Below, piece by piece: positions 10,490 through 23,898 of a DNA stretch of 64,000 nt. Every line of letters starts with the position of its first letter. The stretch's first letter is position 1. The stretch covers positions 32,970,439 through 33,034,438 of the forward strand of contig CM068322.1 of the NCBI GenBank assembly GCA_034766995.1, given 5' to 3'. The DNA is from Acanthacorydalis orientalis. Its lineage: Eukaryota; Arthropoda; Insecta; Megaloptera; Corydalidae. The position numbers and the translations under genes are program-made. The notes beneath the pieces were generated by a model. It was given only the letters and a program-made list of their open reading frames with translations. It searched no databases and was not told the origin of the DNA.

Positions 10490-12865
10490 AATATGTATGA
10501 ATGTATGTAATATTCGTGTATTTTAATTTTTATCACAATTTTCTATTGTGTTTGTTATGAATAAATTTGTAAGTTTATAACATTCGACTACAGACTATTG
10601 GCAGATTTTTTTTTCATTCTTTTTCACAAAGTACAGGAAACAAAGTTTTCACAATGCTCGATTGTTTCATTGTATTCGATTAAAATACAAAGATGGTATG
10701 TTTTTCTTTTTCATTTCAGCGGAAACTTGGCCGGTTTCTGCTCCAAATGATTGTTTATGGAAGTGGATACAACAAAAGAAATGATAATTAAAATACTTTT
10801 CATGTTCGATTGGGAATTATTAATTAGGTAAATGTCTCAATTTGGTATTTTTTTATGTCTTTAATTGAATGTTATGTAAATTTTGTAGATATTTATACAA
10901 AGTCTAGTTCGTTAGTTATCACTTTTAATAAAACTCGTTTAAAATCAATTATGCAAAGAAGACATTAAAAAAATATTGGTTCTAAGTAAGAAATATTTAA
11001 AATTTATCAGCAATTCCACAATTTCTTATGCTTGATAATTTCAAAAAACTTTTCAATTTATATAAATGTATGAACAAGAAAACCCACATGAAATATTGTA
11101 TAAACAGATGGATCATAACTGTACTGGTGACAATCCTTATTGATACACTGTCTTATTAGTTTCGAATTCATATTCGATTAAATACATAAATAAATAATTT
11201 AATCCTAATCCAACTACCTAAGTTCTAACTACTTAGAAAGTTTCGCGTAAACCCTAATTTAAATTTCAACAGTGGAACTTGTAACGGTGGCGAATGCACG
11301 CACAATAGCGTATTTCTGTTTTTGTTTATCTTAGTCTGACATATTTATTGTTCAGTCTAATTCCATACATATTGTACACGAAAATCCTTTAATCTTTCGC
11401 GTATATGAAGGGAAGACGAGCCCATATTGTAATCTTACAACTAATCCTTCACGTACACAACGTTACAACGATGACGTGCGTCCGAAATATTTCATATTTT
11501 TAAAACTTATAAGTTGCTAATTTATTGATTGCCGATATTTTATTTAAGAGGGATCGTTAATTAATATGTAATTTTCAGATTAAGTGGTTCGAGGTAATCT
11601 GTTCAGATTGTAATTAAATTATTTATAGAATTTTATACAATGGGCTGGAAATGATTTATGGAACAAGCATTTCATTATTAACAGATTAAAATATTTAAAA
11701 AATTATCAAAAAAAATATTCAAATATGTTAAACATACTAATGATTTTTTTAAATATTTACAATAACATTTAAATTGTTTTTCTTTATCCACATCTACACA
11801 ATGAAACAATTATGATTGTTTTTTCCGGAAATGACCAAATAGAACGAAATAAAAGTTACTCTTGTCATAGTTTTCTTAATGTATTAGAACGACACTTGTA
11901 TTGACATTAATACAAAAGAAAAGCTTCACAAAGAAAATAATGAACAGCTTGATATGTATAGCAAAAAAATATAGAGACAGATTGTTTTATTTAGTGGGAT
12001 ATTTATTGAAGGATGTATTTAGATACAATATTAAATAAAGTATCTAAAATTCGAAATTTTCTAAATTATATTTTTTCTTTTCGGATGTTCATTTCAATTA
12101 AATTAATTAATATAATTGCTTATTATGAGAGTTTATTCGAATGTGAAAATGTCTTGACTTGAAATAAACGAAACAATTTTATTTAAATTAATTGACGTTA
12201 TTTATTGATAAAAAATAATAAATGATATTTTAATATGGATAAAAACGTTAATATGTACTTAATTTATGGTAATTATGAATAATTAGTTTTATTAGCTGTT
12301 ATATTCAAGATATTTTTAGTATTTCATGTATTAAAAGTGACCAATACTATAACAACCATTCATCTATGATTCATAAGTAGATATTTTGGTACTTGTAGAT
12401 AAAATTAGTTAGAAGATAAAATAAGAATAAGTGAAAGAGAGAAAAAGTGAGTTCCATGTTTTATAGAAATCTGTACACTTATTTAGATAAAGACATCTCA
12501 TTTTTTGGTTATCAGTTATTTTTGACGCTGCTGCTTTTTCACAGCCTAACAATTCACTAACTGTGAAATGAGATGTACGTCAACGAATGTTATAATTACT
12601 TTCTATAAAAATATGTAAGACTTAGGGGGATAAAGGAAATTTTAATGATTATTTTACATAATTTTTGTGTCGGAGAACTGTATTTTTGAAAAATTGAAGC
12701 AAAAAAGGAAATAAGTGATTCAAATGAATCTCATATCTAGTTTCTATATTCTAAATTCGACGAAAATCATCCTCATTTATTATTCTTGATTTAAATAAAA
12801 AATGTACAAATTTCTATAAGACATCTCAACCGACTTTTTCTCTCCTTCTCAGTTTTTTTTTGGTA

Positions 12866-12945
12866 ATACAGTCTAGCCACTGTGGCTAAATTCACTTTCA
12901 TAAATAAAGTTTTCACTTATTCCACAAACATACAAAATTTTGAAA
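12866..12945. repeat. Foldback MITE, left-arm fragment
   Basis: Contains CCACTGTGGCTAAATTCACT, ATAAATAAAGTTTTCACT and CCACAAACATACAAAA, matching the outer left arm of the foldback family. The rest of the element is absent. Confidence 0.55.
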
Positions 12946-13259
12946 AAAAATAATAAATGTCATGTTTATAAATGCCTGTTGAAGAATAATTCTGGTACAT
13001 GTTCAACAATATAATTGCCAGTTGGACTGATAGGGGTAAAAAAGTAAATAAGAGGCTAAAAATGAATTAGTAACATTTAAGAAAAAAACTAAATATCAGT
13101 ATAAAGAACATAAATCAATTATGATTATTTTTTAAAATTATCTCGTAACAGTTTTGTTGCTTAAACGTGACTATTTTATTAATTAGTTTATCCATTTAAT
13201 ACAACAATATGCTAAATATTATTAACAATTATAGTGTTATAATGTATAATGATGTTATA

Positions 13260-13304
<45 letters not shown>

Positions 13305-13441
13305 GCATATAATTTCATAATTATATTAAACAACCCCATTATTAACATCAAAGTCATCATAATCTACAACTCATTCACCATCTTCTGTAATGAGAACCCG
13401 GGTTGAATAGATCTCACTTTATGGAATGTTCTCATACACAA

Positions 13442-13453
13442 ACACACACACAC

Positions 13454-13496
<43 letters not shown>
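13442..13496. repeat. Compound (CA)n-(TA)n microsatellite
   Basis: A short CA run followed by about 38 bases of TA repeat. Confidence 0.9.
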
Positions 13497-13499
<3 letters not shown>

Positions 13500-13779
13500 G
13501 TACGTATATGTATTTAAACATCATGTACTACCAGGATATTCCTTTTATTTAATTTTATCAAAGGATCACTTTTTATTTTAACATTACGATTGAATTAACG
13601 GGATTTTAGTTAATTAGATATCGTCTTTTGTATATAAGGCCAATTAAAGAGTAAACAGAAATGTTTCGTGTCGTCTGTTTAATGAAACGGTGTTTTTGTT
13701 TCAAACAGAATAAAAGATTTGCGTGAAAAGATGCGGTATTATTTCAAACTGAGGCTAATTCATTATTTGCACATATTTT

Positions 13780-13848
<69 letters not shown>
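13780..13848. repeat. Compound (CA)n-(TA)n microsatellite
   Basis: About 20 bases of AC repeat passing directly into about 48 bases of AT repeat. Confidence 0.92.
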
Positions 13849-13852
<4 letters not shown>

Positions 13853-14548
13853 CGAATAATTAAAAAATATACGCACTTTATATAAACAAAATCTTAATTA
13901 AGAATGTACATGTTTGGTTCTCATTAAAAAAGATCTACAATGCTTACAGTGCTTCGAAATGTTGGTTGCGAACTTGGAAATTGTTGGTAAAATGTATTAT
14001 GTTTTTAAATTGTGAAATTAAAATGTATATTATTTATAGAACATTATGTGCGTATTTTTCAGTTAAAGACATTTGACTAATTATATTTGCTTGGATACCT
14101 TATGTTCTTATTCGTTGAATTAATTAGGAACTTTTTATTGTTTAATCTAGTATATAATTTTATTAAAATGGAATTAACATCATTAAAAGGAAATTTTAAA
14201 AATAAACTTAATTATCTTTCAAAGAAATGATATACTTTCCTGCACTTTTTTCTGCATGAAAATTAATCAGAATTCTTATGGATTTTCATACGCGGAATTT
14301 AAGAACTTAGATTTTTTTAAATTAAACACATATTTTTTATAAAACAACATAGAAATACTGTCAATCTTAAGGACTGAATTGGAGTCATGTTACATTTTCG
14401 ACTGTACCACCAAAAAACATTTCAATTCTTAGATGTATCCTGTAGAGTATCCTTGTGATGATAGTGAAAGTGTGCTTAGATTTATTATAATTTATTTTTC
14501 ATTCGAATCTCGAGGAGTTTTGAAGCAAAATAAATTATAAATAACGTT

Positions 14549-15056
14549 TTAGGCGTGCATAATTAATTCGGTGCCCATTTTATAGAAAATGAATGTTTAT
14601 GGAAAAATGGAATATATTTCAATCTTCAAAATATTTCACATTATTTTGTTTAATTTTACTCTATCTGTCGCGTAACCGACGAGTCCGTTATCGAAAAAAA
14701 GCTGGTGACTTTTAGTCGGTGAAGTCGTAATACACTTTTAAGACCTCTTCTGCTGTTTTAGCATTTTTTGCATGTTTTATGAATCACAAAACCTTCAGCC
14801 AAAGTCGAATAAATCATTCCCGTGGCTTTGACACCATTTTTTTTTAACTGGAATGCGAAAAGTATACTGCTTTTCGGAAGCCATCATGTTCACTACTGTT
14901 TGGTGAAATTATGTCAGCTGTATGGCCAAGATATACAGTGTTTTTAAATATCGAAGTTGACAATTCAAAATCCTAAAATGACGAGACAATATTTTAATTT
15001 AAAATATAGTTATGACTGATTCAATTTAAAAGCATCGAATCGATTTTTATACCTAA
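14549..15056 (-). mobile_element. Mos1-like mariner deletion derivative, copy 1
   Basis: About 508 bases. The left end TTAGGCGTGCATAATTAATT is inverted at the right end (TTTTTATACCTAA). On the minus strand, remnants of a mariner transposase N-terminus (ATGGCTTCCGAAAAGCAG) are joined to the C-terminal segment ending near ATATTTTGAAGATTGA. The catalytic centre is missing and the frame is broken by shifts and stops. The TA target duplication is mutated. Confidence 0.8.
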
Positions 15057-15855
15057 TTAATGTATATTACGAGTATGGGAAGATCTGAAATTTCAAAGAA
15101 TTTTATCTAGTCAACAAGAAGGATTCATCAAGTTTTTATCTTTTTTTCAGTCATGATTGGGAATAACAATGGGTAAAAAATAGAATCCTTCTAGATAAAA
15201 ATTTTCATCTGAAGTTAAAAATAAAATACTGGAAATTAAAAATTACAGTTGTATGTTTTTCTACCTGCAATTTTTTCAGTGATATGTCCATTAATCAGCA
15301 CCTTACAATGATAAAAACTACATAGTTTCATTAATCTTTTTCAGAACATATATGGGCTTATTTGAAATTGTAGATTTAAATTGGTTAAATTTAATCAAAC
15401 TAATCAAAATATGAGTCCCTTATGAATACAAATGGTCATTTTTTTGTCCACAAAGATAATGTAGAAGTATGTAAAAATTCTACATAAATGCATAAGTTTC
15501 ACCTTTCTACTAAAAAAACTTTTATTTTTACTGTAGTAAAGTTTATGAAAACAAAACTTGTGTTTGCTTACGTTTTGTTCTTGTATATATCGTAAACGTT
15601 AGTAGTATATTTTTATCTTTGTTCAGAGGATACACGTTAACATTTCAACAATATTAAATTTTAATAAAACGACAATTTATTTATACTGTTTCGATTGAAA
15701 ACTCCGTCAGAGTAATACTCTGGATATTTCTTGAAATACAGTATTACGATAAATGGAATTATATGAACGTTTCATTTTCATTTGTTGTATCCGCATGATT
15801 GCTTTAATAACGATATTTTAACTTAATGTTACTTAACGTATATTTAATATTATTA

Positions 15856-15985
15856 GGTCGGTAAGAAAATAATTACGGTATTTGTTTTATGAATTCTGAC
15901 CTTAATTTTTTTTAATGAAAGTGTCATTTCATCGTGTTCATGTTAATATCATTTTAAAGTGGATTTTCCGGTTTATTTAATGTTA
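15856..15985 (+). mobile_element. Mellifera-type mariner MITE, solo left end
   Basis: After TA (15854-15855) it begins GGTCGGTAAGAAAATAATTA and shares the block TTAATATCATTTTAAAGTG with the complete element at 25821-26057. No right end is found downstream, so it is a truncated copy. Confidence 0.65.
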
Positions 15986-16253
15986 CTTTTATTATTTTCG
16001 ACCATATTTTTGGTCAATCGATCTTTTTATACTCAGTACACATATTTATACATTTTTTATTTGTGTTACTTACATTTACAACATATGTAATAACTGTTTA
16101 AAAAATAAACAGTTTTAAATTTAGCATTTTTTTACTATATTTAATATTTATAAGTTACATTCTCGTGATACAGAACTGAAAATGTATTTATAAATAAAAA
16201 TATATTTTTCTTTTTTTTTTTCAAAAAAAACAAATATTTTTTAATTTACTATT

Positions 16254-16255
<2 letters not shown>

Positions 16256-16298
<43 letters not shown>
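16256..16298. repeat. (TA)n microsatellite
   Basis: About 43 bases of TA repeat. Confidence 0.9.
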
Positions 16299-16301
<3 letters not shown>

Positions 16302-17314
16302 TAATTAAAATTACAAAAGGACATGCCCTTCTTTGGAACCCTCTTCCCCGGATTTACTGTTCTAAATAAGTGTAGTTACAATTATTATTATTATTATTTG
16401 ATATGAATATAAACTAAAATAAGCTACATATATTATTCATTTTAATATTCATTATTTTGAACGTAGAGGCTCTGATGAGATTTGTTTGGAATGTATTATT
16501 GTCTACTTATATGCTGTATATCTAGAGATTTTTATTAAAATTGTAAATAATAAAAGTAACTAAGAAGAATATATTATTTCAATGTTGAATAATAAAGTTC
16601 GTATGTGCAATTCATAATTAACATTGGACAGAAAATATACGTTTTATAACTATATATATATATGCATGAAAACTCATTTATTAAATATTTCAGTAACATT
16701 TTTAATCGAATAAACCGAAAATGAAAACTAGAATAATAACATGACTGTTATTAATAAAACTGCTACCATAAACAGCTACCAGTGTATTTATTATTACAGC
16801 AATAAAAAAATAATGTTATAAATGCTTTCAATTGTTTACAAAAGTTTATTTCGATTTGAATTTGAAATGCAAATCTAATTGTCATGTTTGTGATTTATGT
16901 TTCAATTAATATTCCGTATTGCATTTATAAATGTTGAAACGAGTGGAATTTTATTATTCATAATTACTTTTATTGTTTTTTATACAAAGTGGTATTCAAA
17001 ATAGTAATAAATAGAAGTACAATATATGCATACTAATATGAGTTTTATGTTGTTAAATCGAAATGACTAGAAAATGATAAAGATTGGGAAATTAAAGTTG
17101 ATAGATGTTTTCACTAGTTAAATAACATAAATTGTAAATATTTTTAAAATGTGAAATAGGTGTTCTATTTTCTACTGAGAAGATAACAGAATTTTAGTGT
17201 CTTGTTATTCATCAGATTTCAGATACATTTTCTTTAAGTGTAAGGTTAGTAAAATTTTGAATTTATAGTAGCTGGGACAATATGGTTCTGAAACAATAGC
17301 TAAAACAAAAGTTT

Positions 17315-17620
17315 TTTTAACGAATTTCCATACAGTCCAAAAAACATTAAAAATATTTTTGAACAATAATGTTTAATAATTAATTATTGATCATTTTTGA
17401 TTACTCATATGCGCATTTCGATAATAATTCCATCATTTTAGGAGCATTAAGGTAGAGAAAAATTTGGATTAAAACGTCTTCTGTACTTTAATGTTTTGAA
17501 AATGATAGAAATGCGATTTGAATACACAAAAGCAATAATCAAAAATGATTAATAATTAGTTACTGAACATTTTTTATTCAAACGTTTTGATGTTTTGTGG
17601 GTCGAGTGATTTTTTTTTGA
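17315..17620. repeat. Foldback MITE, near-complete copy
   Basis: Left arm: TTGATCATTTTTGATTACTC, ATGCGCATTTCGATAATAAT, CCATCATTTTAGGAGCAT. Right arm in inverse order: CTTTAATGTTTTGAAAATGA, AAATGCGATTTGAATACAC, AATAATCAAAAATGATTAAT, TTTTGTGGGTCGAGTGA. The outer CAGT ends are eroded. Confidence 0.6.
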
Positions 17621-18050
17621 TTTTGGTCATTTCATTGAGTTTTCAGTGTTAATGGTTATGATCAGAAGTGGGCACTCATTTTACGGTGAAAGAATGTGGA
17701 TTTCTGATTGATGTATTTTGTTTTGGAACTCTAAAATCCTTATTTTTTTTAATTTTTATATCATTAAACATTAAAAATATTCATTCAAATTTTGCTTAGT
17801 CATTTTAAGTTATAGTTAAAAATCAACAACTTCAAAAAGATGGTATATTATACACAAAAACAGTTTTTATTATTTTGAATTTAAAAAATCTATTTTGGAA
17901 ACATACATTTTTTCCATTTAATATCAAAAACAGAATATTCAAAGATTTGATCACTTAATTGAAATCAAAAACTCTATGCTAATAAAAACAGCGAATATCT
18001 TAATTGATTCACTCTGCATCCATCATCATTCACTTGAAATTCTTACAGAG

Positions 18051-18055
<5 letters not shown>

Positions 18056-18092
<37 letters not shown>
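18056..18092. repeat. (TA)n microsatellite
   Basis: About 36 bases of TA repeat. Confidence 0.9.
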
Positions 18093-18093
<1 letters not shown>

Positions 18094-18427
18094 GACTTGA
18101 AATTAAGTCTATGGAAAAAATATTAAAAATATAAAATAATGAAATCTGAAACACTAATTATTATTTGTATCTAATGATGACGTGCATGCGTAGTCTAGTG
18201 ACTTATAAACCGTCAAATAAGCGAATTTTTGTTTAATTTTAATTAAAATCTTCATTAAATGTTACTAAATAATTCTTCTGTTCTTAATCTACACATATCA
18301 AACTTTGAAATAACTATTAGTATCTTATCATTTTCTTGATAGTCATATTTAAAATTATGCCACTTTCCTATAGATCCACGTGTAACAATATTAAAAAAAA
18401 ATAAATGTAATTTCTCTAAAAAGATAT

Positions 18428-18485
18428 AATGATTTGATTTCAATAGTTATATATATATATATATAACTATTGAAATCAAATCATT
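18428..18485. repeat. Perfect 58-base palindrome with TA core
   Basis: Left arm AATGATTTGATTTCAATAGT(T) at 18428-18448 is matched without error by its reverse complement at 18465-18485 around a 16-base TA core. The whole segment is self-complementary. Confidence 0.95.
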
Positions 18486-18486
18486 C

Positions 18487-18505
18487 AAAAATGTTCAATG
18501 TTAAT

Positions 18506-18563
<58 letters not shown>

Positions 18564-18582
18564 ATTAACATTGAACATTTTT
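18487..18582. repeat. Perfect 96-base palindrome with (TA)18 core
   Basis: The 30-base left arm (18487-18516, starting AAAAATGTTCAATGTTAATT) is matched perfectly by its reverse complement at 18553-18582, with a 36-base TA core. It begins one base after the preceding palindrome ends. Confidence 0.95.
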
Positions 18583-18831
18583 ATCATTTTGATATTTTTA
18601 TAATCGTTTCATATATTGTTAAATATGTTATTTAGAAATAATTTAACAATAACTACTTAATAAACATAAAAAGTAAGTGTTATTAGTAAAATTTTTCGAC
18701 GTAAATAAATATAAATTTAAATTAGTGATAGCGTTAAAAGTTACAAGATTTTTATATCAACTACTAAATTGCAACTTTAACTAGAGTTAGATGTATTTAT
18801 TGATTGCAAAGAAAATTTTAAAAATATAGCC

Positions 18832-18862
<31 letters not shown>

Positions 18863-18899
18863 TATACATAAAATAAATGTATACATATATATATATATA
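18832..18899. repeat. Interrupted TA-rich repeat
   Basis: Two TA tracts separated by ACATAAAATAAATGTATAC, which makes a loosely palindromic unit. Confidence 0.8.
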
Positions 18900-19678
18900 A
18901 GTTGAAAAATCAACGATTTTTTAAAATAAAACCGCTGTGCTTCTTTCTGTAATTTCGCCTTGAGCGACACTTTCTTAATCATATACATATCTGACAGTTC
19001 AATTGTCATAAATTTTGGTTTACACACAGACGAATTTTTCATAAAAGGATAATTTGAAAAAATGTACGATTTTTTTCATAATGTAAATGGAAACATTTCT
19101 CCGCTTGAAATATATCTTGATGTGTTGTACAATTTATACAAAAAGGGTTTGTTTAATGTCACGAATTTCGGAAAATATATATGTACATATATGAATTTTT
19201 ATGGGTTGTATGTGCACATTTTACGATAGAAAAAACAATTATCCTTTTAAGGACGGTTGCATAAAAGCTTTAAGAGAAATTTACTTGAATATAAATTTCT
19301 ATAATGTTTATAAATTTGCATAATAAAATACAAGATAGAAATATCATTTTGAAGTACGTGTAAATAATATATAACGTATGTAAAAAAAATATTAAATAAA
19401 TAATTTGATTCTTTTCTGTACAAATATGTATTATGCTCATGGAATCAATATTAATATCGTCCTAATATCTGATTAACGTTTAATTTTATTGTGCAGACAT
19501 ACTCAATAGTGTGTTAATGATAATATCATTCCAATCAAAATATACAATAAGTAATTATTGAATAACTTTACAATGAATATTTTATAGTGTTTAGGGTATT
19601 AATTCATGCGTGAAGATAATGTTTTTTTTTGTTTGAGATGTACAATAGATGTTTAGAGAATTACTTTTAAGAGGATGT

Positions 19679-20093
19679 ACGCGCTGTTTAAGACTTAAGT
19701 GTCTGCATGTCGATGATAATTTTTGAACCACTGGATATTTTTTAAATATTTTTTTAATTTATGTTCAGCAAAGATGTATCTATAAAAAACCATAAACATT
19801 TGTTCGGTTTTTGGCGCGCAGTTTAGGGACCGAGAATCCACGTTTCGATGATTTGATCAGGCTAATTTTTAAATCACTGGATATTTAAAATATTTTTTTT
19901 AAGTTGCGTTCAGTAAAGAAGTGTCTACTTAGATTAGACACTTTTGTTAATCTTTTTTTGAAAAAAGAAAAACATTTTTTTCTTCTACAACTTTGACAGA
20001 ATTTAAATTTGACTCTGTTTAAATGCAGAGAACTTAATATCATATATTTAAAGAAAACAATAAAATTTATCCAGTGATTCTTGAACAAAAGTT
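19679..20093. repeat. Diverged direct and inverted repeat cluster
   Basis: Unit A (19679-19782) and unit B (19814-19926) share GCGC..GTTTA, TCGATGAT, TTTTTGAACCACTGGATATT versus TTTTTAAATCACTGGATATT, TTTTTTTAA and GTTCAGCAAAGA versus GTTCAGTAAAGA, in the same order. A third piece at about 20065-20093 carries the inverse, ATCCAGTGATTCTTGAACAA. A hairpin AGTGTCTA/TAGACACT lies at 19920-19942. It may be an old repeat of unknown class; I do not recognise it. Confidence 0.55.
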
Positions 20094-21904
20094 TTTTCAT
20101 AACAGATGGAGTTGGTTGACACTTTGAAATGTGATCAATTAGTTTGTTTTATGTTGATGATATTTCTCGCATTGAAATGTGTGTGCAATAACTTGGTAGA
20201 GAATAATCAATCAATAATAATTGGGTATTTTTATAAATGAAGCATTCGCAGAATTTGTCTGTGATGTTTCAGTCTCAACTACTATGACTGAACTCAGTTA
20301 CAGAGTATGTTTAGGGTTTAAATACCGATCCATTGGTTGCATAAATTTCGTCAAAATGGTAACAATAGAAAAAAGAATTTCAGCGACGATAAATATTTAA
20401 ATTTTACTGTCATGTTTTAATTGTAGATATCAAATTCACAAACAAATAAAATCCGGTTTACGTGTAATCGATCACTATAATGTTATTAACTGTTTTCAAA
20501 TTGTTCATTCGACGTGTTCATGTAAAATAGAGATAGCTAGAACAATGTAATCTAATATGAACACCCAATATATTTTACCGTACACACACAGTCGATTCGT
20601 ATTAAAAAATCTATCAGTTTGCTCACTCGAATCACACACTATATTGTTTAAATCATTTTTTTACACACATAGATGATACTTTAATATATAAAATGGAAAT
20701 GAACGCGTGTCTGATAAAAAGCAAACAAACAAAAAAACGTACTATCTAACAAAAGAGTAACGTATATGGAAAAAATAATATTTTCATATTGTCAATGTAT
20801 TTTCTGTAGACGATGTAGGGTATGTTTTTAATATACTGACTGCAACTGGAATTATTTATAATAGAGAGCACAGTGAGAGGACATGTAAAACTAAACCGAG
20901 ACAAAGAGAATAGAAAGAAAATGTTAAAACGTAAAAGATAATCGAAAAATGCCCTACAGGGGAATATTTAATATACCTGATATACATACATTGTAAAATA
21001 GAAGAGATTTATGTTCCATACTTGACAAAAACGATATCTGAATACATGAAATGTTTTGGAAAATTTCAAAATTAATCATAATTCAATGATTAGTTTACAT
21101 AAACATTTCTGTTATACAAACATATATATATATATATATATACATACAGTATTTAGCTATAAAATATCATTTTAACAATATTTTCATCAGTTCTAACATG
21201 CGAATTAAAATAACCGAAAAAACATATTTTAATAGAAAAAAAATGAATTAACACAGAAACATTTGAGAGTTGAAGCGATTCGCGTGCCTCTAAAATATAA
21301 TTTTAATACCAGGAGTGCATTACTAGAAAGGTTAATGCATCATAATTTATTGACCCATGGCCTTTGATATATGACTTATGTATAAATAATTCATACAGTC
21401 GATCAATATATGTAAAAACGTAGCGAGACTTTTTCACTCACTAATCTAAATTCATTTTCTGTGAGAAAAAACGCAGATACATATTTTATGAACTGTTTAA
21501 CATAAATACATACGATTTAGAACACTGTTAAAAGACAAGTTCAACAACAACAAATAAATACTATAATTAATCACCAGTTGAATGCACTGATTACATATTA
21601 TTTGTACTTGGGATTATTAAAAGTAGAATTACAATTAGAGCATTTATTTTTAATTTAAATGAAGGAACTCTGTTATATATTATAAAGTATGTTACAGTTA
21701 TTTATGTTATGTGGTAGAGTTCACGATTCATATTTTATTATGAACATACGAAATGCTGTGAAATTTTAAGAACATTTGCACATTTGCTATTAAACTATTA
21801 AATTCCAATTTAAAGTTCAACCGTTTTAGTTCAATGTTGAAAGAACATACGAGGAGCTAAATATAATTTTGTATAAAGTGTAGTTTATTGTAAAGGCATG
21901 TTAA

Positions 21905-22214
21905 CCCTCTACTAAATGATTTTTGATATTTTCTTAAAAATATTCAATTACAGAAAAATATGTTTAGAAGCAGAGAAATTAAAAAAAAGTATGTTTTATG
22001 ATTAGATTTTATTTATAGACGTTTCCAATACGCAAATATGGATTTAAATTTGTATCTCAGAAATCTCTAGATGTTGGATCGCCATCAAAAATGATCAATA
22101 ACACTTTATTGAGTAGGAAAAAAATATTTTGTTTGTGTGACGAGAGAAAAGTGATTTGTGATAAAGAAGAGTTGTTTTATAATCATTACATACGGTTTTA
22201 TATCTAGTAGAGAG
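21905..22214. mobile_element. piggyBac-like MITE, type 1
   Basis: Flanked by TTAA on both sides (21901-21904, 22215-22218). Left end CCCTCTACTAAATGA, right end in inverse CTCTCTACTAGATAT. About 310 bases with no transposase remnant. The TTAA target and the C-rich terminus fit the piggyBac superfamily. Confidence 0.65.
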
Positions 22215-22392
22215 TTAATGAGTACTTGTACTTTCTTTGAGAGGTTTTAAAAAAATCGTAAGAGATAGAGTGATGGAGGGATGAAAAATAAAACTGCCTG
22301 TAGAAATTCGAGCACTAATTGAAAAAGAAATTAATTAAGCAATTTTGTTGTTTTCGACGTTTTAAATTGGATGTAACATTATTGGAGAGTTT

Positions 22393-22648
22393 ATTTCTGA
22401 GGGGATGTATAGTGACGCATGACACATGCAAAAAAATATTAAAACAGTGGAAGAGATCCGAAAATGCATTACAACTTCATCGGCTTCAAAACCTTCATTT
22501 TTTCGACAAGGGATTCGTCTGTTACCCGGAAGATGGAGCAAATATATACAAAACAATGTGGGATATTTTGTGGATACAAATGCATTCAATTTTTCTACAA
22601 ACATTCACTTTCTATCAAAAAAGGCATCGAATGAATTTGTATTTCTAA
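22393..22648 (+). mobile_element. Mos1-like mariner deletion derivative, copy 2 (5'-truncated)
   Basis: Plus-strand orientation. It carries the shared junction region (GACGCATGACACATGCAAAA, then AAAACAGTGGAAGAGATCCG) and the C-terminal segment with LPGRWSKYIQNN in one frame, then the right inverted end GAATTTGTATTTCTAA before TA (22649-22650). The transposase N-terminus and left end are missing. Confidence 0.7.
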
Positions 22649-22879
22649 TATAAAAACAATTATCGAAATTAAGAAATGTGTTTGTGGATAGATATTTCGG
22701 TTAAAAGCCTAATTTTACAATAAAATAAATGTCGATAGTGTACTGAAAGCAACCACTAATTAACACTTGTGTCTCAATTGCGAAGTCGTGGTCCTCTATC
22801 AAGTCCACCACTGATCTTAATAGACTCACAAGCTGCGAAACACTCGACGCTATTGAATACGCATCATCGTCATTCTATA

Positions 22880-22881
<2 letters not shown>

Positions 22882-22938
<57 letters not shown>
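22882..22938. repeat. (TA)n microsatellite
   Basis: About 57 bases of TA repeat. Confidence 0.92.
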
Positions 22939-22942
<4 letters not shown>

Positions 22943-23251
22943 CACACGAGTATATGTAAGTACACACTGTTCTGTACACTTGAAACCTCCCAAGTCTGGA
23001 ATATTGATTGATTATGATTGATATATCTCGCATACATTCAACGTGAGCGCGGGTTCTTTACCCGTACAAACGGTTTAGTTGAAAACACGTCGAATAAGAT
23101 TTATTATATGAAAACTTATCTGCAGATGAAACGTACAGGCTGTATTTCATATAACAGAACGTGTCATAAATATGCCATAAAAATATTTAGTTTCAAATCC
23201 AGCTTGTGGTTCTATCGAAATGTAAGTTTCTTCGTATTTATTTTGAATCAT

Positions 23252-23260
<9 letters not shown>

Positions 23261-23304
<44 letters not shown>
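23261..23304. repeat. (TA)n microsatellite
   Basis: About 44 bases of TA repeat with CATA variants to the left. Confidence 0.9.
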
Positions 23305-23305
<1 letters not shown>

Positions 23306-23898
23306 GAGTATATATATACACATATATAATATTTTTTTTTGATTGAGTTATGTTCGTACAAACGTGAAGATTTTCTTGAAATGAAATTAACTATTGAAGT
23401 ATACACTCATCCTCAATTTTGTTGTCAAACCACTGTGGTGAGCAACTCTTTTACATGTTTCTCAGTAATTTGTTTTGTTCTAAAGATTGGTCTTTGACAT
23501 AAACCAAATATCGAGTATCGCTATAATTCGAATACTGAAATTTATGAAAAGATGTTTTATTAATAATTTGAAGTATTTTTTAACTTTGAAATGAATCTGC
23601 TTGATTTTCTTAATAATAATCGATCACAAATTGTAAATTGTATTGAAACAATCAATGAAAGGATATACATTGATATTTCTAAATTTGTGATCTGTCTGGG
23701 AGATTTGATATTTAGTTGAAATACTTGTGCTTAAGGAAGGTGTGTTTTGTGAAGTGGTCTAGACATCTCTACTACCTCTCCTAATTGATATTTGAAGTTG
23801 ATTATACAACGTTAAACTTTCTATTTAGTAGGTAGATCTTGGAATCTTATTTTACATTCATTTAGAATTGAAATTCTCGTAATAAACACTTTCATTAA

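Larger units (their letters stand above)
7826..14548. other. Gene-free AT-rich stretch
   Basis: I see no coding gene. Open frames here are short, AT-driven and unlike known families. Contents: Pol III terminator T-run just after the tRNA, foldback copies at 8004-8345 and 12866-12945, and (TA)n tracts listed separately. Confidence 0.7.
15057..21904. other. Gene-free AT-rich stretch
   Basis: No coding gene seen. Contains a mariner-type end fragment at 15856, a foldback copy at 17315-17620, two perfect TA-cored palindromes at 18428-18582, a diverged direct-plus-inverted repeat at 19679-20093 and several TA tracts. Confidence 0.7.

Noticed and set aside
19920..19942. Hairpin as a miRNA precursor
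   Set aside because: The stem is only 8 base pairs and the arms are too short.
22319..22653. Overlapping frames of 109, 80 and 75 codons as genes
   Set aside because: They are pieces of the truncated mariner derivative read in different frames.
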